NCBI GenBank assembly: GCA_943331855.1 | Contig: CALQNE010000192.1 | Coordinates: 1 to 6,708 of the forward strand | DNA: 6,708 nucleotides | Direction: 5' to 3' | DNA from: Bordetella parapertussis | Lineage (GTDB): Bacteria > Pseudomonadota > Gammaproteobacteria > Burkholderiales > Burkholderiaceae_B | Shown: positions 1 to 6,708 of the stretch, piece by piece | Position numbering within the stretch: position 1 is the stretch's first letter | How the letters are laid out: every line of letters starts with the position of its first letter | The notes under the pieces: model-generated | Seen by the model: the letters and a program-made list of their open reading frames with translations, nothing else | Databases searched by the model: none | Told to the model about the DNA's origin: nothing | Translations under genes and position numbers: made by a program

Positions 1-900
1 CAGGCGCGCATGTCGTTCACCACCCAAGCGCTTGGATAAGTTTTGCAGGCTTTCGAGAAGTCGAGTTGAGAAAGCCTCGAAGCCCTCATCTGCACCGAGC
101 TTAGCCGCAAATTGCGCGCCCAGATCCTTGACATAGTCGTGCAAAATTCGCTCTACACGTACTTCGTGAGGTTCTTCGAGCCAGACCACAGGGCTCGCCA
201 GCATTTTATCGCGCAAAGAAATTGGTAGAGCGCAACGGCCGATCATGCGGGATTCGTCTTCAAGTGCGATGCGTGATTTGCCCAGTGCATGTAGACGTAA
301 AAAATTGATCGCCAGGCGATTGTCGAAATCGATTTGTACGGGTTGATCGGTGGCGTGTTTGCCAAAGCTCGAGCCGCGATGATGGGCAAGTTTTTCGAGA
401 TCGATTGTTGATGTAAGCGCGTGCACGACTTCGGTTTTTCCTGAACCTGTTAGCCCCGATACCAGCACGAACTCGGAGGTGGCGATATGCGTACTTAAGG
501 ACTCGAGCAAGAAGGTGCGCATGGCTTTATAGCCCCCCACAATACGGGGGTAGACGATGCCGGCCTCGGCAAGCCATTGCTGCGAAATTCGCGAACGCAG
601 TCCACCGCGAAAGCAGTACAGATAACCATTAGGGTGCGTTTGAGCGAAGGCTTTCCACTCAGCGACTCTTGCAGCTTTGACATCGCCTGACACCAAGGCA
701 TGGCCAAGCTCGATGGCAGCATCTTGATCAACTTGTTTATAGCGCAGGCCAACTTGGTGGCGCTCGTCGTCGGTCATGAGCGGTAAGTTCACTGCGCCCG
801 GAAACGATCCTTGGGAAAATTCGATGGGTGCGCGTACATCTAAGAGTGCTACCCCTTGCATAAATAGTGTGGCGTAATCAACAGTGTCGGGTCTGGTCAT
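1..900 (-). CDS. selU: tRNA 2-selenouridine synthase (SelU/MnmH), 3' end cut by the window
   Basis: In this family the enzyme replaces the sulfur of 2-thiouridine at the wobble position (34) of tRNAs for Lys, Glu and Gln with selenium from selenophosphate, through a geranylated intermediate; it acts in the cytoplasm. The reading frame is open for 300 codons from the ATG at 900 to the window edge; the E. coli protein has about 364 residues, so the C-terminus is missing. An N-terminal rhodanese domain covers roughly residues 8-130, with LDVRAPIEF near 20-28 and the catalytic loop YCFRGG, whose cysteine is residue 96 (E. coli Cys97). A P-loop, GLTGSGKT, follows at about 149-156. The visible end reads RLGGERHARL, also SelU-like. 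No clear Shine-Dalgarno site precedes the ATG. The start overlaps the stop of the upstream peptidase gene by one base, so translation is probably coupled. Identity is firm. Confidence 0.95.
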   Translation of the reverse strand, partial: MTRPDTVDYATLFMQGVALLDVRAPIEFSQGSFPGAVNLPLMTDDERHQVGLRYKQVDQDAAIELGHALVSGDVKAARVAEWKAFAQTHPNGYLYCFRGGLRSRISQQWLAEAGIVYPRIVGGYKAMRTFLLESLSTHIATSEFVLVSGLTGSGKTEVVHALTSTIDLEKLAHHRGSSFGKHATDQPVQIDFDNRLAINFLRLHALGKSRIALEDESRMIGRCALPISLRDKMLASPVVWLEEPHEVRVERILHDYVKDLGAQFAAKLGADEGFEAFSTRLLESLQNLSKRLGGERHARL

Positions 901-2690
901 CACCGTGAGACCATCGTTTGCAATAAGCATTGTGTTTTTGGGGGTGCCGCGAGCTTGACCGAAAACTCGCGTAACTCGTCGCGCCTAAAAACATGTACCG
1001 TCACGCGCTCGCCCGGTTGATGGCGCGCCAATACGCTGTCAAGCGTATTGTTGACAGAATCAATGCGCACGCCATTGATCGCGACCAAAATATCGTGCGC
1101 GGACAGCCCGCCTTGGTGGGCGGCGCCATGCTCGAACACTGTCGCGAGCACAAGCTGCTCGCCTTGCTTGCGTGTTCGTACATCAAGAGTAGGGAGGTCG
1201 TTGGCTGGGATCCAGTGCATTTCGATGCCGTGTTGTTCGAGTAGTGAGCGCAGCGGCACATCTTCGCGTCCATAGGCCCATCTTTTGAGTTGTTCTGAGA
1301 CATCGACGCCTGTGGCGTCGAGCACTAAACGGGCAAAGGCTTTTTCTTTGAGGCCGCGCTCGACACCTTGATAAAAGTCGCGACCGTAAAGCTCCCACAA
1401 AAGCCGCATCACGTCATCAAGACTATGGCGATGGTCGGTTGCGCTACGAATCGTCAGATCAAGACCGAGGGCAATGAGCGCGCCCTTCGTGTAGTAACTT
1501 ACTACGGCATTGGGTGAATTTTCGTCTTGCTTGTAGTATCTAGACCACGCGTCGAATGAGCTTTCGGCGACTGACTGTTTATGACGTCCCGGGGTCGCAT
1601 ACACACCACTAATTTGTTTGCCCAACGTTTGCAAGTAAGCGTCTTGATCGATCGTGCCACTGCGAAAAAGCATGAGGTCGTCGTAGTATGACGTGAAGCC
1701 TTCAAAAATCCACAGTAGGCGTGTGTGGGTTTCTTTTGACAGATCGTAGGGCGCGAAGGCCGCTGGCTTGATGCGTTTAACGTTCCAGGTATGAAAATAT
1801 TCGTGGCTCACTAAACCTAAAAAGGTCGAATAGCCCGCGGGCGTCTTTTCTTGCCCGAGCGTGGGCAGATCTTTGCGCGCGGCCATTAAGGCAGTTGAGG
1901 CGCGATGCTCAAGGCCGCCGTAACTGTCACCCGTCACCATCGTCATAAAGACGTAATGTGCGGCACTGTCTAAAAAGGGTGCTTGCTCTGTTTCAGGTTC
2001 AAAAAATCGAATTTGTGCTTCGCAAATTGCTTTGACATCTCGCGCAATGCGCTTGAGGTCGAGATTAGGAATCAGGCCGGTGAACACCATTTCGTGCTGA
2101 GCACCGCAGGCCTTAAACCGAATCACTTGAGGTGTGCCCATTTCAACCGGATGATCAATCAAGTCGTCATAATTGCGGGCCTCGTACGTGCCAAAGCTTG
2201 AGCCGTGCGCCTGGCCCGAGCGAATGACTCGTGTTGGCAGCGTGGCTTTGGGTAGGCTGGTGAAGGCCTGCCACTTGCGCGCTGGAGGTGCTATCAGTGT
2301 GACTTGACAAGGGTGGTCTTCAAAGCCGTCTGGTCGTAAGTAGACGCTGGTTCCGTTGAAAAAACCGTGCGTTTCATCAAGATGAGCGCCACGTACCGAT
2401 AGATCCCAGGCGTAGACCGTGGTCGTGATGTGCAGCGGCCCCGAACAGGGTTCAATTCGCCAGCGATGGTTGTCGAGTTTAGTGACGAGCAGGCGGCGAT
2501 TGCCCGACCGTGCTCCGATCGTCTCAATTTGACGAGAAAAATCGCGAATCAGGTAGCTACCAGGAATCCAGGCAGGTAACGAGACGATCTGCCCCTGCGG
2601 ATTGGGTTGAGCGATGGTGAGCGTGACGCGAAAGCGGTGTCCCGCCAAATCAAAAGGCTCTAAACTGTAAAGTATGGGTTTGGTGTTCAT
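900..2690 (-). CDS. M61-family metallopeptidase (glycyl aminopeptidase-like) with C-terminal PDZ domain
   Basis: This is a 596-residue zinc peptidase of family M61, whose characterised members include glycyl aminopeptidases. The N-terminal beta-rich part (about 1-190) carries the family-style [15 protein letters not shown] segment near 39-54. The catalytic part has GGLEHRAS at about 258-265, the zinc motif HEYFH at 296-300 and a likely third ligand, Glu330, in [14 protein letters not shown] conserved-looking [22 protein letters not shown] stretch is split around residues 391-412. A PDZ domain spans about 500-580. No signal peptide is seen, so a cytoplasmic location is inferred. The ATG at 2690 fits the family's usual N-terminus, although the Shine-Dalgarno site is weak. 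It is the first gene of a minus-strand pair with selU, joined by a TGATG stop-start overlap. The physiological substrate cannot be predicted. Confidence 0.92.
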   Translation of the reverse strand: MNTKPILYSLEPFDLAGHRFRVTLTIAQPNPQGQIVSLPAWIPGSYLIRDFSRQIETIGARSGNRRLLVTKLDNHRWRIEPCSGPLHITTTVYAWDLSVRGAHLDETHGFFNGTSVYLRPDGFEDHPCQVTLIAPPARKWQAFTSLPKATLPTRVIRSGQAHGSSFGTYEARNYDDLIDHPVEMGTPQVIRFKACGAQHEMVFTGLIPNLDLKRIARDVKAICEAQIRFFEPETEQAPFLDSAAHYVFMTMVTGDSYGGLEHRASTALMAARKDLPTLGQEKTPAGYSTFLGLVSHEYFHTWNVKRIKPAAFAPYDLSKETHTRLLWIFEGFTSYYDDLMLFRSGTIDQDAYLQTLGKQISGVYATPGRHKQSVAESSFDAWSRYYKQDENSPNAVVSYYTKGALIALGLDLTIRSATDHRHSLDDVMRLLWELYGRDFYQGVERGLKEKAFARLVLDATGVDVSEQLKRWAYGREDVPLRSLLEQHGIEMHWIPANDLPTLDVRTRKQGEQLVLATVFEHGAAHQGGLSAHDILVAINGVRIDSVNNTLDSVLARHQPGERVTVHVFRRDELREFSVKLAAPPKTQCLLQTMVSR

Positions 2691-2726
2691 ACCGCTATCT
2701 TATTTCACATTTTCAAGGATCCCTTC
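2691..2726. promoter_or_regulatory. 36-bp divergent spacer between peptidase and enoyl-CoA hydratase genes
   Basis: Only 36 bases separate the ATG of the minus-strand peptidase (2690) from the ATG of the plus-strand hydratase (2727). It contains a good ribosome binding site for the hydratase, AAGGA at 2715-2719, seven bases before its ATG. The peptidase side shows no comparable site. There is no room for two complete promoters, so at least one must lie inside the opposite gene's 5' coding region. I could not assign convincing -35/-10 pairs on either strand. Confidence 0.5.
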
Positions 2727-3503
2727 ATGAGCGAAGCCTTAGTACTAATTGAAACCCGCGGTCGCGTGGGCTTGTTGACCCTGAATCGTCCGAAGGCACT
2801 CAATGCGTTGAACGATGCGCTTATGAATGAATTGGGTGCGGCTTTGTTGGCCTTTGACGCCAATGATGATGTCGGTTGCATCGTAATCACAGGCAGTGAA
2901 AAGGCCTTTGCGGCGGGCGCTGATATCGCTGCCATGAAAGACTGGTCTTACATGGACGTGTACCGCACTGATTACATTACGCGTAACTGGGAAACCATAC
3001 GCCGGGTTCGTAAACCCGTCATTGCTGCGGTTGCTGGGTACGCGCTAGGCGGTGGCTGTGAATTAGCCATGATGTGCGACTTCATTATTGCTGCGGACAC
3101 GGCCAAGTTTGGTCAGCCCGAAATCAAGATCGGAGCGATACCAGGCTCGGGCGGGACCCAGCGTTTGCCACGCGCGGTCGGCAAATCCAAGGCGATGGAT
3201 ATGGTGCTGACCGCCCGAATGATGGATGCGGTTGAGGCCGAGCGTTCGGGGCTAGTGTCGCGTGTGGTCGCTGCCGACCGTCTGCTGGATGAGGCGATCG
3301 AGGCCGCGACCGTTATTTGCGGCATGTCGCTGCCTATGGTCATCATGGCTAAAGAGTCGGTTAATCGTGCATTTGAGTCTTCGTTGCACGAAGGCGTTTT
3401 GTTTGAACGCAGGCAGTTTCACGCCTGTTTTGCGACCGAAGACCAAAAAGAAGGTATGGCCGCCTTTGTTGAAAAACGCAAGCCAAATTTTAAGCATCGA
3501 TAG
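2727..3503 (+). CDS. Enoyl-CoA hydratase/isomerase family protein (crotonase superfamily)
   Basis: The 258-residue protein has the normal length of a single-domain enoyl-CoA hydratase, which adds water across the trans-2 double bond of enoyl-CoA in fatty-acid or amino-acid breakdown, as a cytoplasmic hexamer in known members. Two oxyanion-hole segments are visible: [11 protein letters not shown] at about 60-70 and [12 protein letters not shown] at about 104-115. The two catalytic glutamates of true hydratases are present as Glu112 (in GGCEL) and Glu132 (in FGQPEI), twenty residues apart as in the rat mitochondrial enzyme. The [12 protein letters not shown] signature follows at 138-149, and the end, [19 protein letters not shown], is typical. 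AAGGA at 2715-2719 supports the chosen ATG. The chain-length preference and exact pathway cannot be told, so no gene symbol is given. The atp promoter lies downstream, and the gene seems to be its own unit. Confidence 0.93.
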   Translation: MSEALVLIETRGRVGLLTLNRPKALNALNDALMNELGAALLAFDANDDVGCIVITGSEKAFAAGADIAAMKDWSYMDVYRTDYITRNWETIRRVRKPVIAAVAGYALGGGCELAMMCDFIIAADTAKFGQPEIKIGAIPGSGGTQRLPRAVGKSKAMDMVLTARMMDAVEAERSGLVSRVVAADRLLDEAIEAATVICGMSLPMVIMAKESVNRAFESSLHEGVLFERRQFHACFATEDQKEGMAAFVEKRKPNFKHR

Positions 3504-3531
3504 CTAGCGTAGGTTGAGGCTAAGCGAGCCC

Positions 3532-3541
3532 TTTGGCCAAA
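3532..3541. repeat. Perfect 10-bp palindrome upstream of the atp promoter
   Basis: TTTGGCCAAA is fully self-complementary. It lies between the hydratase stop and the atp operon promoter, 31 bases upstream of the putative -35 element. It could be an operator half or merely chance; nothing else in the sequence assigns a role. A weak GGCT/AGCC hairpin (3518-3530) just before it lacks a T-run and is not a convincing terminator. Confidence 0.3.
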
Positions 3542-3572
3542 CCTTTCGGTGGTGAGAGGGGCGGTTAAGGGT

Positions 3573-3601
3573 TTGCACGGGGGCGTAAAAGCCGATACAA
3601 T
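3573..3601 (+). promoter_or_regulatory. Putative sigma70 promoter of the atp operon
   Basis: TTGCAC (3573-3578) and TACAAT (3596-3601) are separated by exactly 17 bases. The -10 element matches the TATAAT consensus at five of six positions; the -35 matches only at TTG. The expected transcription start is around 3607-3609, about 20 bases before the GTG at 3627. Position, spacing and the absence of any other good candidate before atpI support it as the operon's main promoter. It was read by eye and has no experimental support. Confidence 0.6.
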
Positions 3602-3626
3602 GCTGTGGCTTTGCTGTGAGAGAAAA

Positions 3627-4067
3627 GTGTACGAACCTGAATCCACAGACAAAACAATTGTTCTGACAGATGTAGAGCGGCGGCAGATCGATATTCGCGC
3701 TAGGCGCGACCTGCTTGAGGTAGTCGTTGCTCAGCTGTGTTTGGGGCTATTGGTTGCGGCGCTTTGTTGGGCTGTGGCAGGGTGGTTAGCAGCGGCGTCT
3801 TCATTGGCGGGGTCTGCAGCTTACTTGCTACCAAATGCGGTGTTTGCTTTAAGGTTGTGGGCGTCAACTTATCGTCCGGGCGGGGCTAGCCCCGAACTGT
3901 TTTTTATAGGCGAGTTTTTAAAAGTTGGTGTGGCAATTGTGCTGTTGTGGTTGATTGCAAAGGTAGGTGGCGATCAAGTGCAGTGGCTGGCGGTATTGGC
4001 TGGTTTGGTGGCCACGCTAAAAGGCTATGTTGTGCTGTTAGTGTTTAAAGGCTCTCGGGCTAAATGA
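3627..4067 (+). CDS. atpI: ATP synthase protein I (AtpI), assembly helper for the c-ring
   Basis: AtpI is a small inner-membrane protein encoded first in many atp operons; in studied bacteria it helps assemble or stabilise the c-ring but is not part of the finished enzyme. From the GTG at 3627 it has 146 residues and about four membrane segments (roughly 32-51, 54-78, 96-112 and 117-141). Family features include the polar, arginine-rich N-terminus (ERRQIDIRARRDL), an SLAGSAAYLLPNAVFALRL stretch in the second segment and GEFLKV at the third. Two upstream starts exist in frame. The GTG at 3549 precedes the putative promoter, and the ATG at 3600 overlaps its -10 box, so neither would be on the main transcript. 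GAGAG at 3618-3622 is a weak, close ribosome site. Family identity is good; the start is an inference. Confidence 0.85.
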   Translation: MYEPESTDKTIVLTDVERRQIDIRARRDLLEVVVAQLCLGLLVAALCWAVAGWLAAASSLAGSAAYLLPNAVFALRLWASTYRPGGASPELFFIGEFLKVGVAIVLLWLIAKVGGDQVQWLAVLAGLVATLKGYVVLLVFKGSRAK

Positions 4068-4161
4068 ATTGTGTGGGCTGGCTGTTGTGGCGGGCCTCTT
4101 ATAAATAAGCATTGCAGCGTTTACGCGTTGCGTTTGGTCAAGACTCAAAGTAGAGATCACT
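4068..4161 (+). other. atpI-atpB spacer
   Basis: The 94-base spacer holds no gene. It contains TATAAA at 4100-4105 but no -35 element at a suitable distance, so an internal promoter is not supported. GCAGCG and CGTTGC around 4114-4130 can form a six-pair hairpin with one G-U pair. The ribosome site before atpB is weak: AGTAGAGAT a few bases before the ATG at 4162 offers only a partial match. Confidence 0.4.
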
Positions 4162-5043
4162 ATGGCTGCTGAAAGTGGCGTATCGCCCCAAGCTGAATAC
4201 ATCCAGCATCATTTGGTGCATTACAACAATCTAGGTGAAAAGCAGGGCTTGATCGCTGACTTTAACGTCATCAATTACGACACCATTTTTTGGTCGGGCT
4301 TGATGGGGTTTATCGCTTTGTTTGTGATGTGGCTTGCCGCCCGTCGCGCCACTTCTGGCGTTCCCAGCCGCCTTCAAAGCGCAGTCGAAATGCTGATCGA
4401 CATGGTTGATCAGCAAGCGCGCAGCATCGTTCCTAGTGAAGCGACGCGTAAATTTGTATCTCCTTTGGCGCTCACCGTGTTTGTCTGGATTATCCTGATG
4501 AACACGCTGGATTTGGTGCCTGTTGACTTACCCCACAAGATTTTTCACTTGTTCGGGTTTGGTGACAAGGTCGGTGATCCTCTGCACTACCACCGCATTC
4601 TTCCGACCGCCGACTTAAATGCTCCAATGGGCATGGCGCTTGGCGTATTGTTGCTGATGCTCTATTACGGTATCAAAATTAAGCATCCTGGCGGTTTTGT
4701 TAAAGAGCTCTTTACGGCGCCATTTCATGGTCATGGCCTGACTGCAGTGCTTTTGGCTCCTGCTAATTTGTTGCTGAACGTCATTGAGTACGCTGCAAAG
4801 TCCGTATCGCTAGGCATGCGGTTGTTCGGTAACATGTTTGCCGGCGAACTTGTGTTTATGTTGATTGCGTTGCTAGGCGGCGCCTGGACCGGATTTAACG
4901 TGATGAGCGTTAGCCTCGGGATCGGTCACATTTTGGCCGGTTCAGTCTGGGCGCTGTTTCATATTCTGATTGTTTTGTTGCAGGGCTTTATTTTCATGAT
5001 GCTGACGCTGGTGTACATCGGTCAGGCTCACGAAGGGCATTAA
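4162..5043 (+). CDS. atpB: F1Fo ATP synthase subunit a
   Basis: Subunit a forms the two half-channels through which protons reach and leave the rotating c-ring in the inner membrane. The 293-residue protein has hydrophobic helices at about 43-60, 99-120, 155-171, 193-215, 224-241 and 258-286. The essential arginine is Arg220 in [15 protein letters not shown], aligned with E. coli Arg210. Glu229 matches Glu219 and His267 matches His245. Helices corresponding to the last two of E. coli are therefore kept, but the stretch between Arg220 and His267 is twelve residues longer than in E. coli (47 against 35). The C-terminus, [18 protein letters not shown], is typical. It follows atpI by 94 bases and precedes atpE by 108 bases. 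Confidence 0.97.
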   Translation: MAAESGVSPQAEYIQHHLVHYNNLGEKQGLIADFNVINYDTIFWSGLMGFIALFVMWLAARRATSGVPSRLQSAVEMLIDMVDQQARSIVPSEATRKFVSPLALTVFVWIILMNTLDLVPVDLPHKIFHLFGFGDKVGDPLHYHRILPTADLNAPMGMALGVLLLMLYYGIKIKHPGGFVKELFTAPFHGHGLTAVLLAPANLLLNVIEYAAKSVSLGMRLFGNMFAGELVFMLIALLGGAWTGFNVMSVSLGIGHILAGSVWALFHILIVLLQGFIFMMLTLVYIGQAHEGH

Positions 5044-5090
5044 TCGAAGGGCGCTATTACCCGTAAAAAAGGTAAATGGTGCAAACAAGG

Positions 5091-5394
<304 letters not shown>

Positions 5395-5408
5395 TTGCTT
5401 TACCTGCT

Positions 5409-5466
5409 GGCCTCAATGAGGCTGGCGAACCCACCGTTTGCAATGTTGTCGGCGGTGGCTCATTGA
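5409..5466 (+). repeat. Overlapping inverted repeats between atpE and atpF
   Basis: Two alternative folds compete here. The local one pairs 5409-5414 (GGCCTC) with 5418-5423 (GAGGCT) over a three-base loop. The long one pairs TCAATGAG (5413-5420) with CTCATTGA (5459-5466), eight perfect pairs, enclosing CCACCG (5431-5436) paired with CGGTGG (5453-5458). The outer and inner right arms are adjacent, leaving a ten-base bulge on the left. No T-run follows, so it is not a standard terminator. It may stabilise the atpE message or limit read-through into atpF; that is inference. Confidence 0.6.
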
Positions 5467-5471
5467 TCTGT

Positions 5472-5497
5472 GCTCTTAGACCTTTTGTCAAAAGAGC
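5472..5497 (+). repeat. Small inverted repeat upstream of atpF
   Basis: GCTCTT (5472-5477) and AAGAGC (5492-5497) are perfect complements around a 14-base loop. A competing mini-hairpin pairs CTTTT (5482-5486) with AAAAG (5490-5494). It ends 12 bases before the AGGG of the atpF ribosome site (5510-5513). Stability should be low because of the A+T-rich arms. Confidence 0.35.
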
Positions 5498-5521
5498 TCA
5501 AGTTGTAATAGGGAAACGACC

Positions 5522-5992
5522 GTGAATCTGAACGCGACGATCTTTTTCCAGATGATCGTGTTCTTTGTCTTAGCGTGGGTCACGATGAAGTTCATCTGGC
5601 CTCCTTTGACAAAGGCAATTGACGAGCGACGCCAAAAAATCGCTGAAGGCTTGGCTGCTGCCGAAAAAGGCAAAGCAGACTTGGCTCAGGCACAGGCGCG
5701 CGTGAGTTTGATCGAAGCATCTGCGAAAACTAGCCTTCATGCTCGCATGACGGATGCAGAAAAGCATGCAACCCAGATCATTGAGCAGGCTCGTGCTGAG
5801 GCTGAAGTTGAACGTGCGCGCATTTTGGCGCAGGCAAAACAAGATGCTGCTCAAGAAGTGATGCGTGCTCGCGATGCGCTGCGCAACGACGTGGCCAATT
5901 TGGCCGTGAAAGGCGCCGAGCAAATCCTCAAGCGTGAAGTTAACGCAAGTGCCCACGCCGAGCTGCTCACGCAGCTTAAGGCTCAGCTTTAA
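5522..5992 (+). CDS. atpF: F1Fo ATP synthase subunit b
   Basis: A dimer of subunit b forms the peripheral stalk that holds F1 against the stator. At 156 residues it equals E. coli subunit b in length. It opens with [10 protein letters not shown] and a single membrane helix (about 5-26), followed by the WPPLTKAID hinge with Arg36 at the position of E. coli Arg36. A long, charged, alanine-rich coiled coil runs from about 34 to 125 and contains [13 protein letters not shown]. The C-terminal part ([13 protein letters not shown]) is the segment that in this family contacts delta. The start codon is GTG, with AGGG eight bases upstream at 5510-5513. It follows atpE after 127 bases of structured spacer and is 12 bases from atpH. 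Confidence 0.96.
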   Translation: MNLNATIFFQMIVFFVLAWVTMKFIWPPLTKAIDERRQKIAEGLAAAEKGKADLAQAQARVSLIEASAKTSLHARMTDAEKHATQIIEQARAEAEVERARILAQAKQDAAQEVMRARDALRNDVANLAVKGAEQILKREVNASAHAELLTQLKAQL

Positions 5993-6004
5993 TCCGAGGA
6001 CGTT

Positions 6005-6544
6005 ATGGCAGAACTTTCCACTGTTGCCCGCCCGTACTCTGAGGCTTTGTTTGCTGTCGCTAAAGCAGGCCAGGGCAGTTTGGCTGTTTGGGCTGAACAG
6101 GTACAGCGCCTTGCGCACGTGGCTGCCAATGCTGATGTGCGTTCGGCGATGGCAGATCCACGTCTGGATGATGCACAGCGTGTCAGCATTTTTTTAAGCA
6201 TGGTTCAGCCCGCAGTTGACAAACATTTTGAAAATTTTGTTGCGCTGTTGGTGTCGAACGATCGCTTATTGCTGTTGCCGCAAATTGCCGAGCAGTTTGA
6301 AGCTCTTAAAGATACAGCTGAAGGTGTTGCGCAAGCTAACATTACCAGTGCTTTTCCGATGTCCGAAGACCAGGTCTCTCAGCTCATTTCGCTGTTAGAG
6401 CCTAAATTTGGACTCAAGCTCAAGCCCCACGTGACTGTAGATGCCACCTTGATTGGTGGTGTTCGCGTGCACGTGGGTGACCAAGTACTCGACACATCCG
6501 TGCAAGCCCAGTTAGTACGCATGCGCGACACGCTGGCGGCTTAA
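6005..6544 (+). CDS. atpH: F1Fo ATP synthase subunit delta
   Basis: Delta sits on top of F1 and links the alpha subunits to the b dimer of the peripheral stalk, on the cytoplasmic face. The 179 residues are close to the 177 of E. coli. The N-terminal helical bundle (about 1-105) starts with [15 protein letters not shown] and includes the [18 protein letters not shown] helix region near 77-94. The C-terminal signature lies at about 149-177 and reads [18 protein letters not shown] before the last helix. GAGGA at 5996-6000, four bases before the ATG, is the ribosome site. The gap to atpF is 12 bases and to atpA 30 bases, so the genes are co-transcribed. Confidence 0.96.
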   Translation: MAELSTVARPYSEALFAVAKAGQGSLAVWAEQVQRLAHVAANADVRSAMADPRLDDAQRVSIFLSMVQPAVDKHFENFVALLVSNDRLLLLPQIAEQFEALKDTAEGVAQANITSAFPMSEDQVSQLISLLEPKFGLKLKPHVTVDATLIGGVRVHVGDQVLDTSVQAQLVRMRDTLAA

Positions 6545-6574
6545 CGTCAGTCAAAAGATTCCAGGAGTCTGAAC

Positions 6575-6708
6575 ATGCAACTCAATCCATCAGAGATTAG
6601 CGAAATTCTCAAGAGCCGAATCGAAGGTATGGGCACTTCGTCCGACATTCGTACACAGGGCACGGTCGTTTCCGTGACCGACGGCATTACCCGTATTCAT
6701 GGTTTGTC
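6575..6708 (+). CDS. atpA: F1Fo ATP synthase subunit alpha, 5' part only
   Basis: The first 44 codons and two further bases are present; the window ends inside the gene. The product begins [17 protein letters not shown] and continues to [16 protein letters not shown], the N-terminal delta-binding segment and the start of the beta-barrel (crown) domain of alpha. The nucleotide-binding domain lies beyond the window. In the complete enzyme alpha alternates with beta in the F1 hexamer and carries the non-catalytic nucleotide sites. AGGAG at 6563-6567, seven bases before the ATG, supports the start. The MQLNPSEIS opening is typical of betaproteobacteria. Confidence 0.96.
   Translation, partial: MQLNPSEISEILKSRIEGMGTSSDIRTQGTVVSVTDGITRIHGL

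Noticed and set aside
495..752. Open frame of 85 codons on the minus strand
   Set aside because: It lies wholly inside selU in another frame. The selU frame carries the rhodanese and P-loop motifs, so this one is a shadow.
993..1303. Several 70-100 codon frames on both strands opposite or within the peptidase gene
   Set aside because: All overlap the PDZ and C-terminal part of the M61 gene, none has a ribosome site or family motif, and the M61 frame is clearly the coding one.
3515..3531. Hairpin GGCT/AGCC as terminator of the hydratase gene
   Set aside because: The stem has only four pairs and is followed by a short CTTT, not a T-run, so it is too weak to call.
3549..3626. N-terminal extension of AtpI from the GTG at 3549
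   Set aside because: The extra 26 residues do not resemble AtpI, and the stretch contains the probable promoter of the operon.
4100..4105. TATAAA as the -10 box of an internal promoter before atpB
   Set aside because: No hexamer resembling TTGACA is found 15-19 bases upstream; the nearest TTG-containing sites are 9 and 25 bases away.
5570..6118. Minus-strand open frame of 182 codons opposite atpF and the start of atpH
   Set aside because: The plus strand holds two well-identified ATP synthase genes with ribosome sites here. The antisense product has no recognisable motif and has the cysteine- and serine-rich composition typical of shadow frames.

Overview
The window looks like chromosomal DNA from a betaproteobacterium, most likely of the order Burkholderiales. 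This rests on AtpA beginning MQLNPSEIS, the atpI-atpB-atpE-atpF-atpH-atpA order, an AtpB of 293 residues, and the style of the neighbouring enoyl-CoA hydratase and M61 peptidase. Base composition is moderate, roughly half G+C by eye. The genus cannot be read from this sequence alone. No RNA gene, insertion sequence, CRISPR array or phage gene is visible.

Left part, minus strand (1-2690): a two-gene unit read right to left. The first gene encodes a cytoplasmic M61-family metallopeptidase with a C-terminal PDZ domain. The second is selU/mnmH, tRNA 2-selenouridine synthase, whose 3' end lies beyond base 1. The stop of the first and the start of the second share one base (TGATG), so translation is probably coupled.

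Middle part, plus strand (2727-3503): an enoyl-CoA hydratase/isomerase of the crotonase superfamily with both catalytic glutamates. It is divergent from the peptidase gene, with only 36 bases between the two start codons.

Right part, plus strand (3573 to the end): the start of the F1Fo ATP synthase operon. A sigma70-like promoter (3573-3601) precedes atpI, followed by the membrane sector genes atpB (a), atpE (c) and atpF (b), then atpH (delta) and the first 44 codons of atpA (alpha). The promoter overlaps the first in-frame ATG, which points to a GTG at 3627 as the true atpI start. The spacers around atpE carry the most structure. A U-rich leader with a strong Shine-Dalgarno site precedes it, and overlapping inverted repeats lie between atpE and atpF. 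Both fit the need to make many c subunits per complex.

I see no previously undescribed multi-gene system here. The useful observations concern start sites, translation coupling and untranslated structure in the atp operon.
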